Notes: generated by a model from the letters alone, not told the origin. Numbered from the stretch's first letter, positions 25,160-38,537 are shown. The stretch is DNA of 64,000 nt from Sinotaia quadrata (GCA_028829895.1 CM054177.1:80503663-80567662), one strand, 5' to 3'. Numbers and translations: made by a program.

Positions 25160-25600
25160 ATGTCCGTACTTTTGATTATTTAAATACGAGGTACAAACTG
25201 TAAAAGTGGACCTTTTTTTTTTAAATATTGATATACTAGGTACAAACTGTGAAAGCGGACAGTTTTAATATATTGATATACTAGTTGCTGACTGTAAAAG
25301 TGGATAGTTGGTATATTTGTGCTCTAGATACAGATTGTAAAATGGTTAGATTGTATGTAGATACAGATTGTAAAATGGGTAGTTTGTATATTAGTACTCT
25401 AGATACAGATTTAAAATGGGTAGTTTGTATATTTGTACTCTAGATACAGATTGTAAAATGGGTAGTTTGCAACTAGATACAAACTACGAAAACGGACGAT
25501 TTTATCTTTGTATATTAGAAACAGACTGAATAAGTGGGTAGTTCGTGTGTGGATGTACAAGATGCAGGCTTTAAACGTGGGTAGTTTTACGTTTATGTCG
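25160..25600. repeat. Degenerate minisatellite, about 50 bp units
   Basis: Seven or so units with CTAGATACAGATTGTAAAAT and GGGTAGTTTGTATATT. Confidence 0.8.
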
Positions 25601-25818
25601 AGGTATATTTATAAAAGCAGTCTTTGTTTTAAAGAGTTTAGAAATATACCCTACATACATATAGCTATTATGTAATGTTAACTGGTTTTTTTTTATGTGA
25701 GTACTAATTAATTTTTATACAGGAAAATAAATAGCGATGTGTTTATGCTCTAATGCTTCATTTTTTAATGTACACAATGTAGAGTATTTGTATGGAGCGC
25801 TTTGTGTTTCCTCTATAG

Positions 25819-26016
25819 CAGGGGTGCATAAACATTTTAGGCCAGAGGGCCAAATTTCCAGTTGATAGTGCATGGAAGGCCGCAAGCCAGATTGCACATG
25901 GGTGACTCAGTAAAAACAAAAACAAAAAAAAAACAATACAAATAATGAAATAAAGTCCTCGGGGGGGGGGGGGAGGGCGCACAGAGCAGTGTCTCGGGCC
26001 GTATGCGGCCCTGGTA
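25819..26016. mobile_element. hAT-type MITE (second family), 3'-damaged copy
   Basis: Same family and orientation as the copy at 54098: begins CAGGGGTGCATAAACATTTT, then shares GCCAGAGGGCCAAATTTCC, and towards the end GGGCCGTATGCGGCCCTG. The terminal GTTTGTGCACCCCTG is missing, and no matching 8-bp duplication follows (left flank CTCTATAG). A poly(G) tract (about 25959-25971) lies inside. Confidence 0.75.
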
Positions 26017-26509
26017 TACATGTATTGCTATATAACCGAATATAAAATTAGGAGAATTTATAAAAACAAGTAACTATAACAACAGAAAGCCATATGGTGA
26101 GGGATCAGCGTGTGGTCAAGATAATGGCGGTTTTGGATCTTCAGAATTAATTTTATCAGAAAATACAAGGCAGTTAATTGCACTCTCCAAAGATCGTATA
26201 TTTAGTCTATGGACTGCTGCTATAGTTAATCTGCATACTGTGTAAATGTTTCTGTTATGGGCGGCATCAATGCTTATATTATGTAAATTAAAAGCTGTAT
26301 TTACACAGTATAAGTGTGTTTTAACGACTATTCTACATGCACCTGTGATGTTTACGACTGTTATATGTTACAGTATTATGTTGGTAACGTTTATGTTGAG
26401 AGCCAACACTATTTATGCCCGCAGCAAATGAGTAACGACTGTTTTTTTTTTTTGGGGTGTATGTACAGCTCTTAATGCGCAGTTTCCAATAAACTCTCAC
26501 CATCTTGAA

Positions 26510-27425
26510 TCAGTCGGTAAGAGACTTTAAACCGAATCTCTCAATGAGATGTTTTAGTCAGAATCAAACATGGAGAGACTATAGCCCGAATCAGTCAGTA
26601 AAAGATCCAAGCCAGAATTAGTCAGTAAAAGATCCAAGCCAGAATTAGTCAGTAAAAGATCCAAGCCAGAATTAGTCAGTAAAAGATCCAAGCCAGAATT
26701 AGTCAATGAAAGATCCAAGCCAGAATCAGTCAGTAAAAGATCCAAGCCAGAATTAGTCAGTAAAAGATCCAAGCCAGAATTAGTCAATGAAAGACCATAG
26801 ACGACAGTCAATAAGTGGTCCTAGCCTGAATCAGTTCATGAGTTATCCTAGCCCGGTTCTACCAGTGAGAGATCCTGCTTCGAATCAGTCAATGAGAAAA
26901 TCCTAGTTAAAATATACTAGTAAGACTCTAGCCCGAATCAGTCAATAAGAGATCCTAGCCGGGGATCAGTAAGTGAGAGACCATAGCTCGAATTAGTCAA
27001 TGAGGGATCCTAGTCCAAATCTATTAGTGAAAGATCCTAGCCCGAATCAGTTTGTGAGCGATCATTGTTCGAATCAGTCGATGAAAAATCCTAGCTCAGT
27101 CAATCTAGTCTAAATCTGTTAGTGAATGATCCTAGCCCAAATTTGTCTGTGTGAAATCTTGGCCCGAATTAATCAATGATAGATCCTAGCTCAAATTAAT
27201 CATTGAGAGATTATCCGAAATGATTTGATATCCTAGTCTGAATCAGCCAATGCGATATCTTAACGAGAGACCCTAGCCCAAACCAGTCAACGAGACAGCT
27301 CAAATCAGTTTATGAGATATCCTATCCCGAATCAGTTACATATCAGATATCCTAGCCACTAATCAGTCAATGAGGGATCCTAGCCACGAATCAGTCAATG
27401 AGGGATCCTAGCCCGAACAAGTGAA
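26510..27425. repeat. Minisatellite, 27 bp core expanding into degenerate 28-31 bp units
   Basis: About thirty units. Between 26588 and 26800 the 27-bp unit (AGTCAGTAAAAGATCCAAGC, then CAGAATT) repeats almost unchanged; further right the units diverge. Because 27 is a multiple of three, the minus strand reads a perfect nonapeptide repeat (LLLTNSGLD), an artefact of the period. Confidence 0.93.
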
Positions 27426-27639
27426 ATAGAACTACTCTTCTTGATCAGTAGTAAACCTGACTCGTGACAAATACGCAAACTGTCGTTAATAGATCTGCAT
27501 TTTAAAAAACATATTTTTCACTTTAACACCTTTGTGTCTTACACACTATTTCATCAATATTCATTTGGAAAAAAACAAGCGCCAAAACATTAAACATAGA
27601 TTACAGTTTAAATTTAGAGTTGACATTCCAACCAAAGTT

Positions 27640-27870
27640 CAGAATGGCATTTGAATTTTGAACTCATTACTTCATTTGTTAGTGGACCTCCAGAGTTGAG
27701 AATGGCATTTGAATTTTGAACTCATTGCTTCATTTGTTAGTGAACCTCCAGAGTTGAGAATGGCATTTGAATTTTGAACTCATTGCTTCATTTGTTAGTG
27801 AACCTCCAGAGTTGAGAATGGCATTTGAATTTTGAACTCATTGCTTCATTTGTTAGTGGACCTCCATCCT
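27640..27870. repeat. Minisatellite, 58 bp units
   Basis: Four nearly identical units with CTTCATTTGTTAGTGAACCT, CCAGAGTTGAGAATGG and CATTTGAATTTTGAACTCA. Confidence 0.94.
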
Positions 27871-29519
27871 ACACGAGTTTTATGCTTGTCGGTCATTAAA
27901 TTTGTACATAATCACGTTTCCTGTTGCCATTCGGTAATCCTCTTCTCTGCAGCCTGTCACTGTCCTTCGCCGCTGTATCGACCAGATCTGCTCTGTATTT
28001 ATTTGCGCTAAATAGCCCGGATCTTCATACAGCCGGTCTTCGCTCATCCTTTCCAGGATTTATGTATTCCCTGACCTCGATACGCACTTGCACTTCCCGA
28101 ACTTGGAAAAATATTTGCACTCCCCGACCTTGACATATACTCGCATTACCCGACCTCGATACGTACTTGTTGAACATATCTATCGTCTGACCCCTTGCAG
28201 AGAAAATGGTTTTCTTTTTTCCCTTTCGGAGGTCTTATTATGGCAATTTTCTTTGAGTTTATTTTTCACTTTCCTTTACCCTTTTGACTAATTAAATGAG
28301 CAAGAGGTTTAGTTTTAACGGCTTTTATAGCTCTCTCTCTCTGACGCATTTTCCTTTTTTTTTTTTTTTTTTTTTGTCTTTTTGTTTATGTGCTATGTTG
28401 TATCTTTATATTTTAACCTGACCAAGCGAACAGGCTTTTCAGTAACTTTCTTCTATAATCTTCAATGCACAGTCTTTACACTAGTTTACAGTATCGGTCG
28501 TTATACTGTTATTTTGTAGTTTCGTTATCAATTCTTCTCTCTCTTTCTGTATGTCTGTCTTTCTCACATTCACACAACACACACACGCAGAGAAAAATAA
28601 TTGAAGACCTAAGAGTGGATTATTATGATTACCTTCTTCATTGTATTGCAACAGTTATCAGTTGATTCACACACACACACACGCTTCTCTCTCGTTTATC
28701 ACACGCTTTCCACTCGTTTATCACACGTCCATCTATCCAGTTTCAATCACACACATACTTAATGATTTATTTCCCGTCCACTTCTAACATTCGTTGATTT
28801 TGCGATTTGTGGTTGATTCATTGCTTCTCGTCAGCTACTTCCAACATTCATTATTTCTTCTTGACAGCTACTTCAAAACATTCGTTGATTTCGTGGCTGG
28901 GTGCTTACACACCCTCTCTCTTGTCAAATGCATCACTCGTCCAGCAGCTGCCCAGTCAAGTTTGTTTAGGTAAAAGGAAGGGGAAGAAAGCAATACATTA
29001 CTGCATGAAAAGGGCAGACTATGTTACTTCCCTTAGAATAATAAATCCTCAAGATGCCATCACTTTTCATTTATATTAATTTAATTTTCTTTTCTTTCTT
29101 ATTTTTTAATGCCAGTGATATTTCTAGACCTGTGTGAAAACTAAATACGAGTGAGTGAATAAATGAAAGTGTTTATTATTTTTTTTTAACCTTAAAGTGA
29201 AACAGAATGTTTGTAATTATTTTCCTTGTATCTACCTGGCTGTAAGTTTGTGAACTATTTATACACAGACATAAGCCTACACTAAACAGATGGAAGTATG
29301 AAGAAAAGTTTATGATACTATTTTCTCTATCTAGAAATCCAGATTTTAACCATGTTTGAATGTGAAATAATAGTCTGAGCTCTTTATATCAAGGGGTATT
29401 TAGCTTGTGAAGAGTCCTGAAAAGTTATGTTCACATTATATTTAAAAGCACAGTGAGGGTTAATGGCCTTAGAAACAAGCATTTCACAATCATGTAACAT
29501 CAACACTATGTAGACCATG
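27871..29519. other. No gene recognised
   Basis: CT-rich around 27920-28760, with a poly(T) run (28354-28375). Frames here (27924-28133, 28088-28291, 28807-29079) have no domain. Confidence 0.45.
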
Positions 29520-30950
29520 GAAGAAATTCTCTAAAACATTCAATCCAATACATTATAAGTTCACTTAAAAACATTCATTGAGTTCAGCACATATTCTCAT
29601 CAAACACTATTACAATCACACCAAAACACTTTACAATGATTCAGTTAGTTCACAATATTCACACCAAACATTCTAACAATACATTCATATCCAACACTTA
29701 ATAGTGCTTGAAGACATGCACAATTATTTCACATCAATGAAAAGTGTGCTTCTAAAGTTTATAATAAATAATCATCCAACACTTAAAAGTGTTCTAAGAA
29801 AATGCTATAGAGTATAAAATTCACATTAACCCACAATTTCATAATAAATTCACACCATAGGTGAATTGATAGTTCACAATAATTTCACAGCATCATGCTA
29901 ATTAAATGTTATAGTATGTACCAATTCATTCGCCATATTCATATCAAATACTACTCAGATAATTCATCATACCCACATTAAGCTCTGCTTTAGAAGTACA
30001 GATAATTCACCAAACCCATCTCAACCTCTCTTTAGAAGTACAGGTAATTCACCAAACCCCTCTTTAAAAGTACAGATAATTCACCAAAACCACCATAAGC
30101 TCTCGTTAGGAGTATAGATAATTCACCAAATCCACATCAAATTCTGCTTTAGTAGTTCAGTTAATTCACCATATCTGCATCAGGCTCTACTTTAAAAGTA
30201 CAGATAATTCACCATATTCGCACAAACACTAAAATGTGCTTGAAGTTTGTTAAAAGTTTGCAATAAATTCCTTTTAACAAACAACATTTTGTTTCTAATG
30301 TTCATAATAATTTTATATGAAGAATATTATGAGCTTGAATTAGTTCATAATGAATTTCACATTACTGTTTTATAATGTGATTTTACAACTTTACACCAAT
30401 GTATTATAATGTGATTTTAAAATTTACATCAATGTATTAGAATGTGATTTAAAATTGTACATCAAAACATTAAAATATGCATCAAGACATTCACAATAAA
30501 TTTACATCAACCTACTATACATTTTTCACAAAGGTCACATCACATCACCTGCTTCAAGAATTTCATTAAAATATGCATCAAGACATTCACAATAAATTTA
30601 CATCAACCTACTATACATTTTTCACAAAGGTCACATCACATCACCTGCTTCAAGAATTTCATAGGAAATTCACATCAACATGAAAATATTTGCTTCAAGA
30701 CAATAACAATAAATTCACATTAACGCATTAAAAACAGCTTCAGAATGTCCACAATGTATTCACATTAATAAGCTAATACCAATTTCAAGAAGTTCACAAC
30801 AAATTCACCGATATATGCAAATAATTACTTCAAGAAGTTCAAAGTAAATTCACATCGAAATAATAACATATATTTACAGCAAATTCACCGACACACACAC
30901 ACAAATAACTGCTTCAAGAAGTTCACAGCAAACTTTACCTCACTTAGCAA
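29520..30950. repeat. Long degenerate AT-rich repeat field
   Basis: Diverged units with TTCACATCAA, CAATAAATTCACATTAA and, from 29980 to 30215, AGAAGTACAGATAATTCACC. Within it, 30467-30660 is an exact or near-exact tandem copy of a 96-98 bp segment. Confidence 0.7.
30467..30660. repeat. 96-98 bp tandem duplication
   Basis: ATTAAAATATGCATCAAGAC through CACCTGCTTCAAGAATTTC occurs twice in a row with no visible change, so it arose very recently. Confidence 0.93.
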
Positions 30951-31262
30951 AGTGATTATGAAGAAGTGTCTTGTCTTGCATGGTTTCACTTTAAGAGCTC
31001 AAGCCTTCGGTTTATCTCAAGTTAATTCACAGGAGGGTGGATGCTTGGTTCTGCTGGGCTATTGCTTAGTTTGTTTATTTGTTGGCTTACCATTGGTTGG
31101 TTAGGTGGCTGGGGTTTGGTAGGATTGTTTATCTGTTTATTCTATGGAAAGTAACTATATTTCTGACTGCCCAATTTTTATGTATTTATTTTGGTTTTGG
31201 TTTGTGTGTGCATAATTGTTTACATGTATGTAATGTACATTATGTATGTATATGTTTATAAT

Positions 31263-31263
<1 letters not shown>

Positions 31264-31324
<61 letters not shown>

Positions 31325-31342
31325 TGTGTGTGTGTGTGCATG
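31264..31342. repeat. (TG)n microsatellite
   Basis: Almost pure TG. Confidence 0.95.
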
Positions 31343-31713
31343 TATGTATATTTAAGGCTGTGTAGATTTTGTTTCCAGGCACAGTATGTGATCACTATTG
31401 ATACACTGATAATGCAGTTATAAAGACATGGTAATTTATTAAGCATCCTTCTGCCTCCAAGGGGCTCAAGCCCAAAGGGAGGCAATATGTAGCATCAAAG
31501 ATAACTTTGCTTTGTAATACCATTATGTCTCAAAACAGACACTGTTATCGCTGGGGAAGGTGCAGGATATGAGATAAATGAGAAGTAAGTATTTCGAATG
31601 GATAGAGGCAACTGAACTTTCTTTCTAAAAGTTAACAAAGACCACCAACAGATGTGCTTGTCACTGGAGAGTTGTCTTTTATTGATGCTTTTTAAACTCG
31701 TTTAAAAATTAAA

Positions 31714-31715
<2 letters not shown>

Positions 31716-31760
<45 letters not shown>
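31716..31760. repeat. (CA)n microsatellite
   Basis: Pure CA run, opposite in strand to the TG run 370 bp upstream. Confidence 0.95.
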
Positions 31761-31763
<3 letters not shown>

Positions 31764-32775
31764 TCCACTCTCATACACATACCTACAAACACACACAAGC
31801 CTATTAAGAAGGTTGATAGGTAGGCTGATTAACTAACAGACAGATAGATAATGTGCAGTTTTAAAATTGAACAGTCACCTCTCTACCAGAGATAATATGT
31901 TTTATGATAAATGAAGGAAAATTGAAAGTAAAAGGACTGTTAGTGTTTATGCTAATTTCTGTTTTCAATGAAGTTATAATTTGAAATAATTATTAGCATC
32001 GTAAAAGTAACTGAGAATTCAAGTCTATGACTATGCTTATGTCATCTAATATAACTAATAATACATTGTGGTCAAGTGTTGATATAAAATATTAAAAATA
32101 ATGCTTTTAATGACAAAGCTTCTAAATTAAATATATGCAATAATCTGAAAATATAAAAATACTGAAAATGAAATATTTCTAATTATTTTACATGACTTGT
32201 ATGGGTTTCAATAAACTTTCAATGTATTACTATAGCAAAATAACAAGAAAGAACATAATTTAATTATTTCAGCACATACACTAATCATAGTTTTTGAAGA
32301 AATAAAAGTGTACGTTGTGGAAAATTGTGAAATGAAAGCTCTAGAGCACTTTTAATATTTAAAATACCTAAATTAAAATTTTCATTTGATTGAACATATA
32401 CTGACTCTCATATACTATATTGAAATAATATTCATATCAAGAAAGGAATATTTTTTATCATTGGTCTATACTCATTGTACATAATATTTCAGAAAACTAA
32501 GCAATTCACTTATGAAAGGATTTAGCAGCTTGCTGATATTAACTATAAATAAGATAAATAAAAATAAATTGTAGTTAAGTGTTGTTATAAAATATTTTTA
32601 ATGACAAAGCTACTAAATTAATTTTATGCAGTATTTAAATTATAAAAATACTAAAAATGAAATATTAATTAGTATATTAACTTGTATGGGTTTCATTCCT
32701 TTGTGATTTGTTACTAAAATTGTAAGATAACTGAAAAGTTATAATATAGTCACTGAATATCAGTATCGTGTTTAC
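31761..32775. other. No feature recognised
   Basis: AT-rich. A segment around 32085-32210 (AAAATATTAAAAATAATGCTTT, in part) is echoed at 32585-32700 (TATTTTTAATGACAAAGCT, then CTAAATTAA), suggesting an old local duplication about 490 bp apart. Confidence 0.5.
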
Positions 32776-32777
<2 letters not shown>

Positions 32778-32842
<65 letters not shown>

Positions 32843-32851
32843 TGTGTTTGT

Positions 32852-32904
<53 letters not shown>

Positions 32905-32908
32905 TGAT
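32778..32908. repeat. (TG)n microsatellite, 130 bp
   Basis: Longest TG tract in the window, with a few TA and TTT interruptions. Confidence 0.95.
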
Positions 32909-33865
32909 TAAATACTTCACAAAATATCATATACATTATACTGCAATTTTAAAATTTCTTAAAGAAATCAAATTATAATTGCAAACACTAGTTCTTAGAC
33001 ATGACCTACTGACCTACTAGGAGTAAATATAAGTTAGAATAGAATTAAACAAAAATTCATAAGTATGTTAAAAACAAAAAAAAATATTATATTTCAGTTA
33101 TTTATTGTCAATCTTGATCCAAAAGTGGTCAGTGCCCTTCTGTCAGTAAAAAGCACATTTGATGTCATATTAGAAATATCTTTGCCAGCTGTTTTTGAAT
33201 AAGTGACGCTGAAACTTCCTTATCAGACTAAGTCAAAAGTTGCAGATCACTTAATAGTTGAGTTTGAATGGCTAACCATGTTGGTATTCTGTGAGTCTGG
33301 CCTTTATAACATATTATACCAAGAGTGGTGAAGGCAAAACTTGTGCAGGATAGAAAAACCACATCTGACCACAAATTTGGAAAATCATCTCCAAATGGTA
33401 CAGGAGCTGTTTTTCGTCATTGTTCACAATATTATATACTCATTTCAGAATAAAAGAATGTTGCCTTACAAATTCATTGTATTGATAAGGTAATTTAAAT
33501 AATTGCTAGCGGGTTTAAATTTCAACACAATGATACAGATTTGTCTAAGGATATAATCTTAAACTAAAGATTGCAAAAGTCAGAGGCTGTTGTAATTTGC
33601 CAGTTTTAAGAAATGTCAGAACTGATGAGTTTGAGGTAAAGACAATCTTCCATAGAATCATGACAAAAGAATGTTTTAATGGATCAAAGTTATTTGGGGG
33701 GGGGGGGGAGATGTCAATCGGTGCTTGCAAATGACTAAAATAAAATGAGGATGCTATGTTTACTATAGGAATGGGTTCCACTGAAGTGCTTGGTCACATG
33801 CCAGACTAACAATAGATTGGCTCAGCAACCAGTCTTATTCAGTTGTGACTGAATAAATTTACAAA
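32909..33865. other. No gene recognised
   Basis: Weak broken frames only; poly(G) at 33697-33708. Confidence 0.45.
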
Positions 33866-34210
33866 AGATAATAGCAAGAATGACCAGAAGGCCTGGTTAA
33901 TGACAAGGCAATTGTAATCAATAGCAAAATGACCAGAAAGCCTGGTTAATGACAAGGCAATTGTAATCAATAGCAAGAATGACTCGAAAATGTGGTTAAT
34001 GATGAGACAATTGTAATCAATAGCAAGAATGACTGGAAAATCTAGTTAATGATGAGACAATTGTAATCAATAGCAAGAATGACTGGAAAATGTGGTTAAT
34101 GATGAGACAATTGTAATCAATAGCAAGAATGACTGGAAAATGTGGTTAATGATGAGACAATTGTAATCAATAGCAAGAATGACTGTAAAACCTGGTTAAT
34201 GACAAGGCAA
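33866..34210. repeat. Minisatellite, 50 bp units
   Basis: Seven units, exactly 50 bp apart in the middle (for example 34021 and 34071), with AGCAAGAATGACTGG, TGTGGTTAATGATGAG and ACAATTGTAATCAAT. Confidence 0.94.
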
Positions 34211-34685
34211 TAGCGAGAGGGTAAGCTGACATCATTCACTACAGTAGTGGATCGTGTATGTGCGGGTGTAGCGTGTATGCATGGACTAAACTTAACCAGT
34301 CTATATGTGCATATTGCAAGCCTTCATTTGAGCAGGTTTATGGGCCTCATCTGAGGCAATGCCTGCATACTTTAAAAAAAAGAATTAATACAGGAAACAA
34401 AAGTACATTGTAATGAAAACGCACATACACACACACACACTCACTAACAAATATCTTCAAGATAAAAAAACCTGATGCTCTTAATTCATTTCGCTTTAAG
34501 AGTAAATATTTGATTCACTTGGCAAATGTGATCCCTTATAGGTGAATTTAGACATAAATAATTTGAGCTAACAAAACTGATAGTTAAATTTGTACAATGT
34601 TGTGGTGGAGTAAATTTGCCTAGTTCTAGATTTAGATGTTATATTAATTGTTAAATTGTTAAAGTGATGCAACCTTGGGAACTAT

Positions 34686-34799
34686 TTATGATGGCATTTT
34701 TGTAAGTGTCAGAGTTGGAAGTAAACAACTTGAGTTAAGAATATGCTCTAGAAAATTGCTGATGCAATCCAAACCAGTTCCAACTGGATGAGTAGTTTT
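34686..34799 (+). repeat. Dispersed repeat family B, copy 2
   Basis: Partner of the stretch at 4-114, in inverse orientation. The minus strand carries an open frame continuing to 34907 (THPVGTGLDCISNF in the shared part) that I do not recognise; it could be a remnant of a mobile element's coding region. Confidence 0.7.
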
Positions 34800-35960
34800 C
34801 TGACTAGTAGTCTCATACTTGTTTATAACAAAGTCATCCAATGTGGACAGACCAAAAGTTTCTTTGTTGAAGAAATACTCTATACTAATCACTTTGAATA
34901 TGAACATAACTTGAGTCTGGCCATAAAGACAATCGATAGCTTAGGGTAAGTTAACTGACTGATAAAGAAAGAATAGACTTATTTTGTACACGTTTGCTAT
35001 TGACCTATGACTTGAATTGGAGAATGCTTATGTAATTGAACCATTATTTCTATGTTCATTAATTTTACTACAGTGTACATTATACTTGTGAATTTTGATC
35101 ATGTTATATTTCTTATGCTGTGTATGCATTGGGCTAATGACATTGTTGCAGGATTTATAAGCTGAAAGAGAGAAAGGAGTTTGGAGATGAAATATGCCTG
35201 AAATTTAGTGCTGCCTTAATATGACTTGTGCAGAGCAAGCCTTTTTGTGTTGTCACTTCACACTACAGTGACTACTGTGCTCTACTAGTTTATGTTGGTG
35301 AGTGGGTTCAACATTGTCATCAACTTACCAGTAAAACATGTTGCTGTAAGTTGATTCCTGTGTATTCCATTTGTGTGCCAATATGGTGGAAATTGTGGCT
35401 TGAGTTTGGTCTCAAGAAGATTATTTTGAATGTTCCTCATGGCATGTTGAGTAAACAAAACCAGAAATTCAACACTCCTTGTGCTTGATAGCACACATGA
35501 AATTTAAGACAATTCTCTACAGCATGCTTGGAGGGTGAGTCGAAGATTCTAGAACAGTTGTGTAATGTGTCTAGAAGAGGCAAGTAGACCCTTGCCTAGA
35601 TAAAAGGCAGTGTCTTGTTGCAAACTGTGTGATTGTGAAACGTGCTGGTGACAGCCACCATCTTTGAACAGGTTATGTGTATTGACTTTAACTATTTCAC
35701 TAAAACTCCAATCTCGTTTCCGTGATGATATCCATTAACTTAATTATGTATTTATGTGTTAATTAACTGCTCATGTCTATGCTAGGATAAACTGAACAAT
35801 TGTCCAGTTTTAACTGAACATTATGCTCTTTTGATTTTATTCATATGTTGCTTATTTCATTGTTGATTTAATAAATTTATTGTTAAATTTATTGATCTTC
35901 TTACACAAACTGATAATCTTATGTTGGAGAAGAAAGTGGGTGGATAGGGGCTCACTAAAT
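34800..35960. other. No gene recognised
   Basis: An 86-codon frame (35228-35488) has Cys and Trp residues but no known domain. Confidence 0.4.
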
Positions 35961-36222
35961 ACAGATTAAAGACGGATATATCTTCTTCTTTAGTAAGAAG
36001 TTTTCCACCTATGGAAATATTGTGTGACTGTAAATGTTTGTCTTTAAATACTATGGAAGAGAGAAAACGTTTACTGACCCGCATATCCGCCAATGAGAGA
36101 GATGAGTGGTGTCTTCTGGAGAATTATTAATAATAAATTATGATCCTTATCAACTGTAATTAGTTATGGGTGATTAATTAACAATAATAATCATAACTAT
36201 TAACTAGTGTGGCATAGGCATC
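35961..36222 (+). repeat. Dispersed repeat family C, copy 2
   Basis: Best-preserved copy of the family. It ends in AT-rich sequence (GATTAATTAACAATAATAAT). No inverted termini or target duplication found by eye. Confidence 0.8.
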
Positions 36223-36734
36223 GCAAGTGTGTATTAGAAAATCTATAAAACTGACATAATCATTATACTTTGTTTGGAACTGTACAACTTTTAATATTAA
36301 AAAGGCACATACATTTTTTTAATTAAGTAAATTCTTTGAAAACTCAAGAAATATTGCTTCTTTAGCCATTACTATCTATTATTTATGCAATTTATTCATC
36401 ATTTTCTCAATTCAATATATTTACTTTTGTTGGCAATTTTTGTCTGTTATGAGTGATTTAATGGTATCGCTCCAAATGGTACACAGATTTGTATTTCCAC
36501 TATATAAGATGGTCATTTTTAAGGATTTTTTTTTTTTCTGAATACAGTTAGCCAGCTGTCTTGGTCTGAATAAAGGTCAGATGCTAATCTCAACTTCCTG
36601 AATCAGTAATGAGCACTGTTTCAGTCTAAGCAGGAATAGAGAATGGTGATTGTGTATTGATGTTTGAGATTAATCTATTTGAATTATTTTCAGGTATTTG
36701 CTATGAATGCTTGAATGCCCAAGTTGATTTAGAA

Positions 36735-37300
36735 TGCAAGAGTGTGAGCACAGACTCACAGAATGTCAGTAAGTCAGTAATAAATATATAATGTGGAACG
36801 AGAGTGAAAGTGTATAGATGTAAGGGCATGCACACTGGAGGCCAGTGGGTCATTCAGTCAGTCATAACTAGGTCTGTCAGTCATAAGTCTGGAATGAGAG
36901 CAAAAGTGTATGGATGTGAGTGCAGGCACACTGGAAGCCAGTGAGTCAGTTAGTCATAAGTGGGTCAAGTGTGGAATGAGAGCATTAAGCATGGAATGAG
37001 AGTGAAATGTATAGATGGCAGTGCAAGCATATTGGAGGCCAATGAGTCAGTTAGTCATAAAAGGGTCAGTCAGTCAAAAGCATGGAATGAGAGCTAAAGT
37101 GTATGGATGTTGGTACAGGCACATTTAAGGCCAGTTAGTCTGTCAGTCATAAGTGGGTCAGTCAGTCCAGCGTGGAACGAGAGTGAAAGTGTGGGTGTGA
37201 GTGTAAGCACACTGAAAGCCAGTTAGTCTGTCAGTTTAAGTGGGTCAGTCGGTCAAGTGTGGAACGAGAGTGAAAGTGTGGATATGAGTGCAGGGCAACA
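36735..37300. repeat. Minisatellite, about 90-110 bp units
   Basis: Five to six diverged units with GTGGAACGAGAGTGAAAGTG, GTGAGTGCAGGCACACTGG and GTCATAAGTGGGTCAGTCAG. Confidence 0.88.
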
Positions 37301-38530
37301 GTAAGTAATATGCCGATCCATAACGGTTAATTAATGTGAAGACATGTTGAGTCTGACCATGTTCACTGAATGAAATCTTTGATTAGGATAGGGATATATT
37401 AACATGGAAAGCAGATAGCTACCCGGTAGACTGTAGGGACTCATCAAGACCTGAGAACAGGAGCCTGTATTTCACTCTGCTCTGAACAACAAAAATAAAA
37501 TATGATTTAATTATTGTTGCATCGATTAGAATTATATCAAAATGATGCAAACAGACATTAACAGGCGTGGACCTCACTCACATCACCGGATTCCTCCTCA
37601 TTTGGGGAGCAGGATGACCGTCAAGGATGCCATTTCACCCCTAGTGAGATAGACGTAGAAAGTCGAATATCACCACCACCAGTCTTGATCATTTCAGAGC
37701 TCTTTCAGTCAGTCTGATACCCACCTCCACAGGTCGGGATTATCAAGCTGCTCGTTGACTGTAAAAAGCTAAGAGATGAAATTAATTATAGCACATGCTA
37801 ATTATAGGAGAACTTTATACTCGTTATTTCCTTTATCCTCCAAGTTCTTTATCCATCCATGCTGCCCAAGGCCTCCTTCCTGCTATGGTCATACTATATA
37901 CCACCCACCCCAATCTACTTTCACCAAAATCCGTATTACTAATGCTTTGGTTGATCTAATATAGATGTTTCTGTTTGCCACCTCATACTGATACGCATCT
38001 TGTCTCAGAACTGCTGATACTGATTCAGTCTCAGAATCTCGCTGAGTTATTAAATAGACCATGCTCAATAAAGAGTTCTTTAGATATGTTCATGCGTGAG
38101 TAGTTCATTAAATATGCATATGTAAATGGTTAGACAAAATATATATTTAAGTTATTACTACGCCTGCAACAGAAGTAGCCTAAATACGTATAATAAAGAT
38201 ATCAATGTTGTGTTGTTCTTTTTTTTTTTTTTTTTTAAAGTGTATGCTCCCTATTTTAGTCTAAATAAAAACAATGTCTCTATTGTGATTGCAGCGAGAC
38301 AGACTTGCATCATCACGTTTTAGCTCTCTTGCGACACCTAGAGCCTGGGTTCCACTGGATGCCTCTTAGCTGGATTCAGTATTATACTTTAATAGATTAT
38401 TGTAATAAAAGATGATGATCAAAATTATAAACAAATATTTTGGTGCTCTAAAAACTCTGCCTTGATTATGCCACTAGCGAAGTAAAGAAAGCCACCGGCA
38501 AAGTGGGCGTAGGGCTGCTGTGCGAACGAC
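37301..38530. other. Unassigned DNA upstream of eIF4A
   Basis: 37555-37755 is GC-richer (CACCGGATTCCTCCTCATTT, TTGGGGAGCAGGATGACC) and may be an old repeat or SINE; no A and B box could be confirmed. A poly(T) run lies at 38219-38236. Confidence 0.4.
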
Positions 38531-38537
38531 CTTTTCA

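Noticed and set aside
26554..26811. Minus-strand nonapeptide-repeat protein (LLLTNSGLD)
   Set aside because: The 27-bp tandem period is a multiple of three, so an open repeat frame arises automatically; the array decays into non-multiple units and has no gene context.
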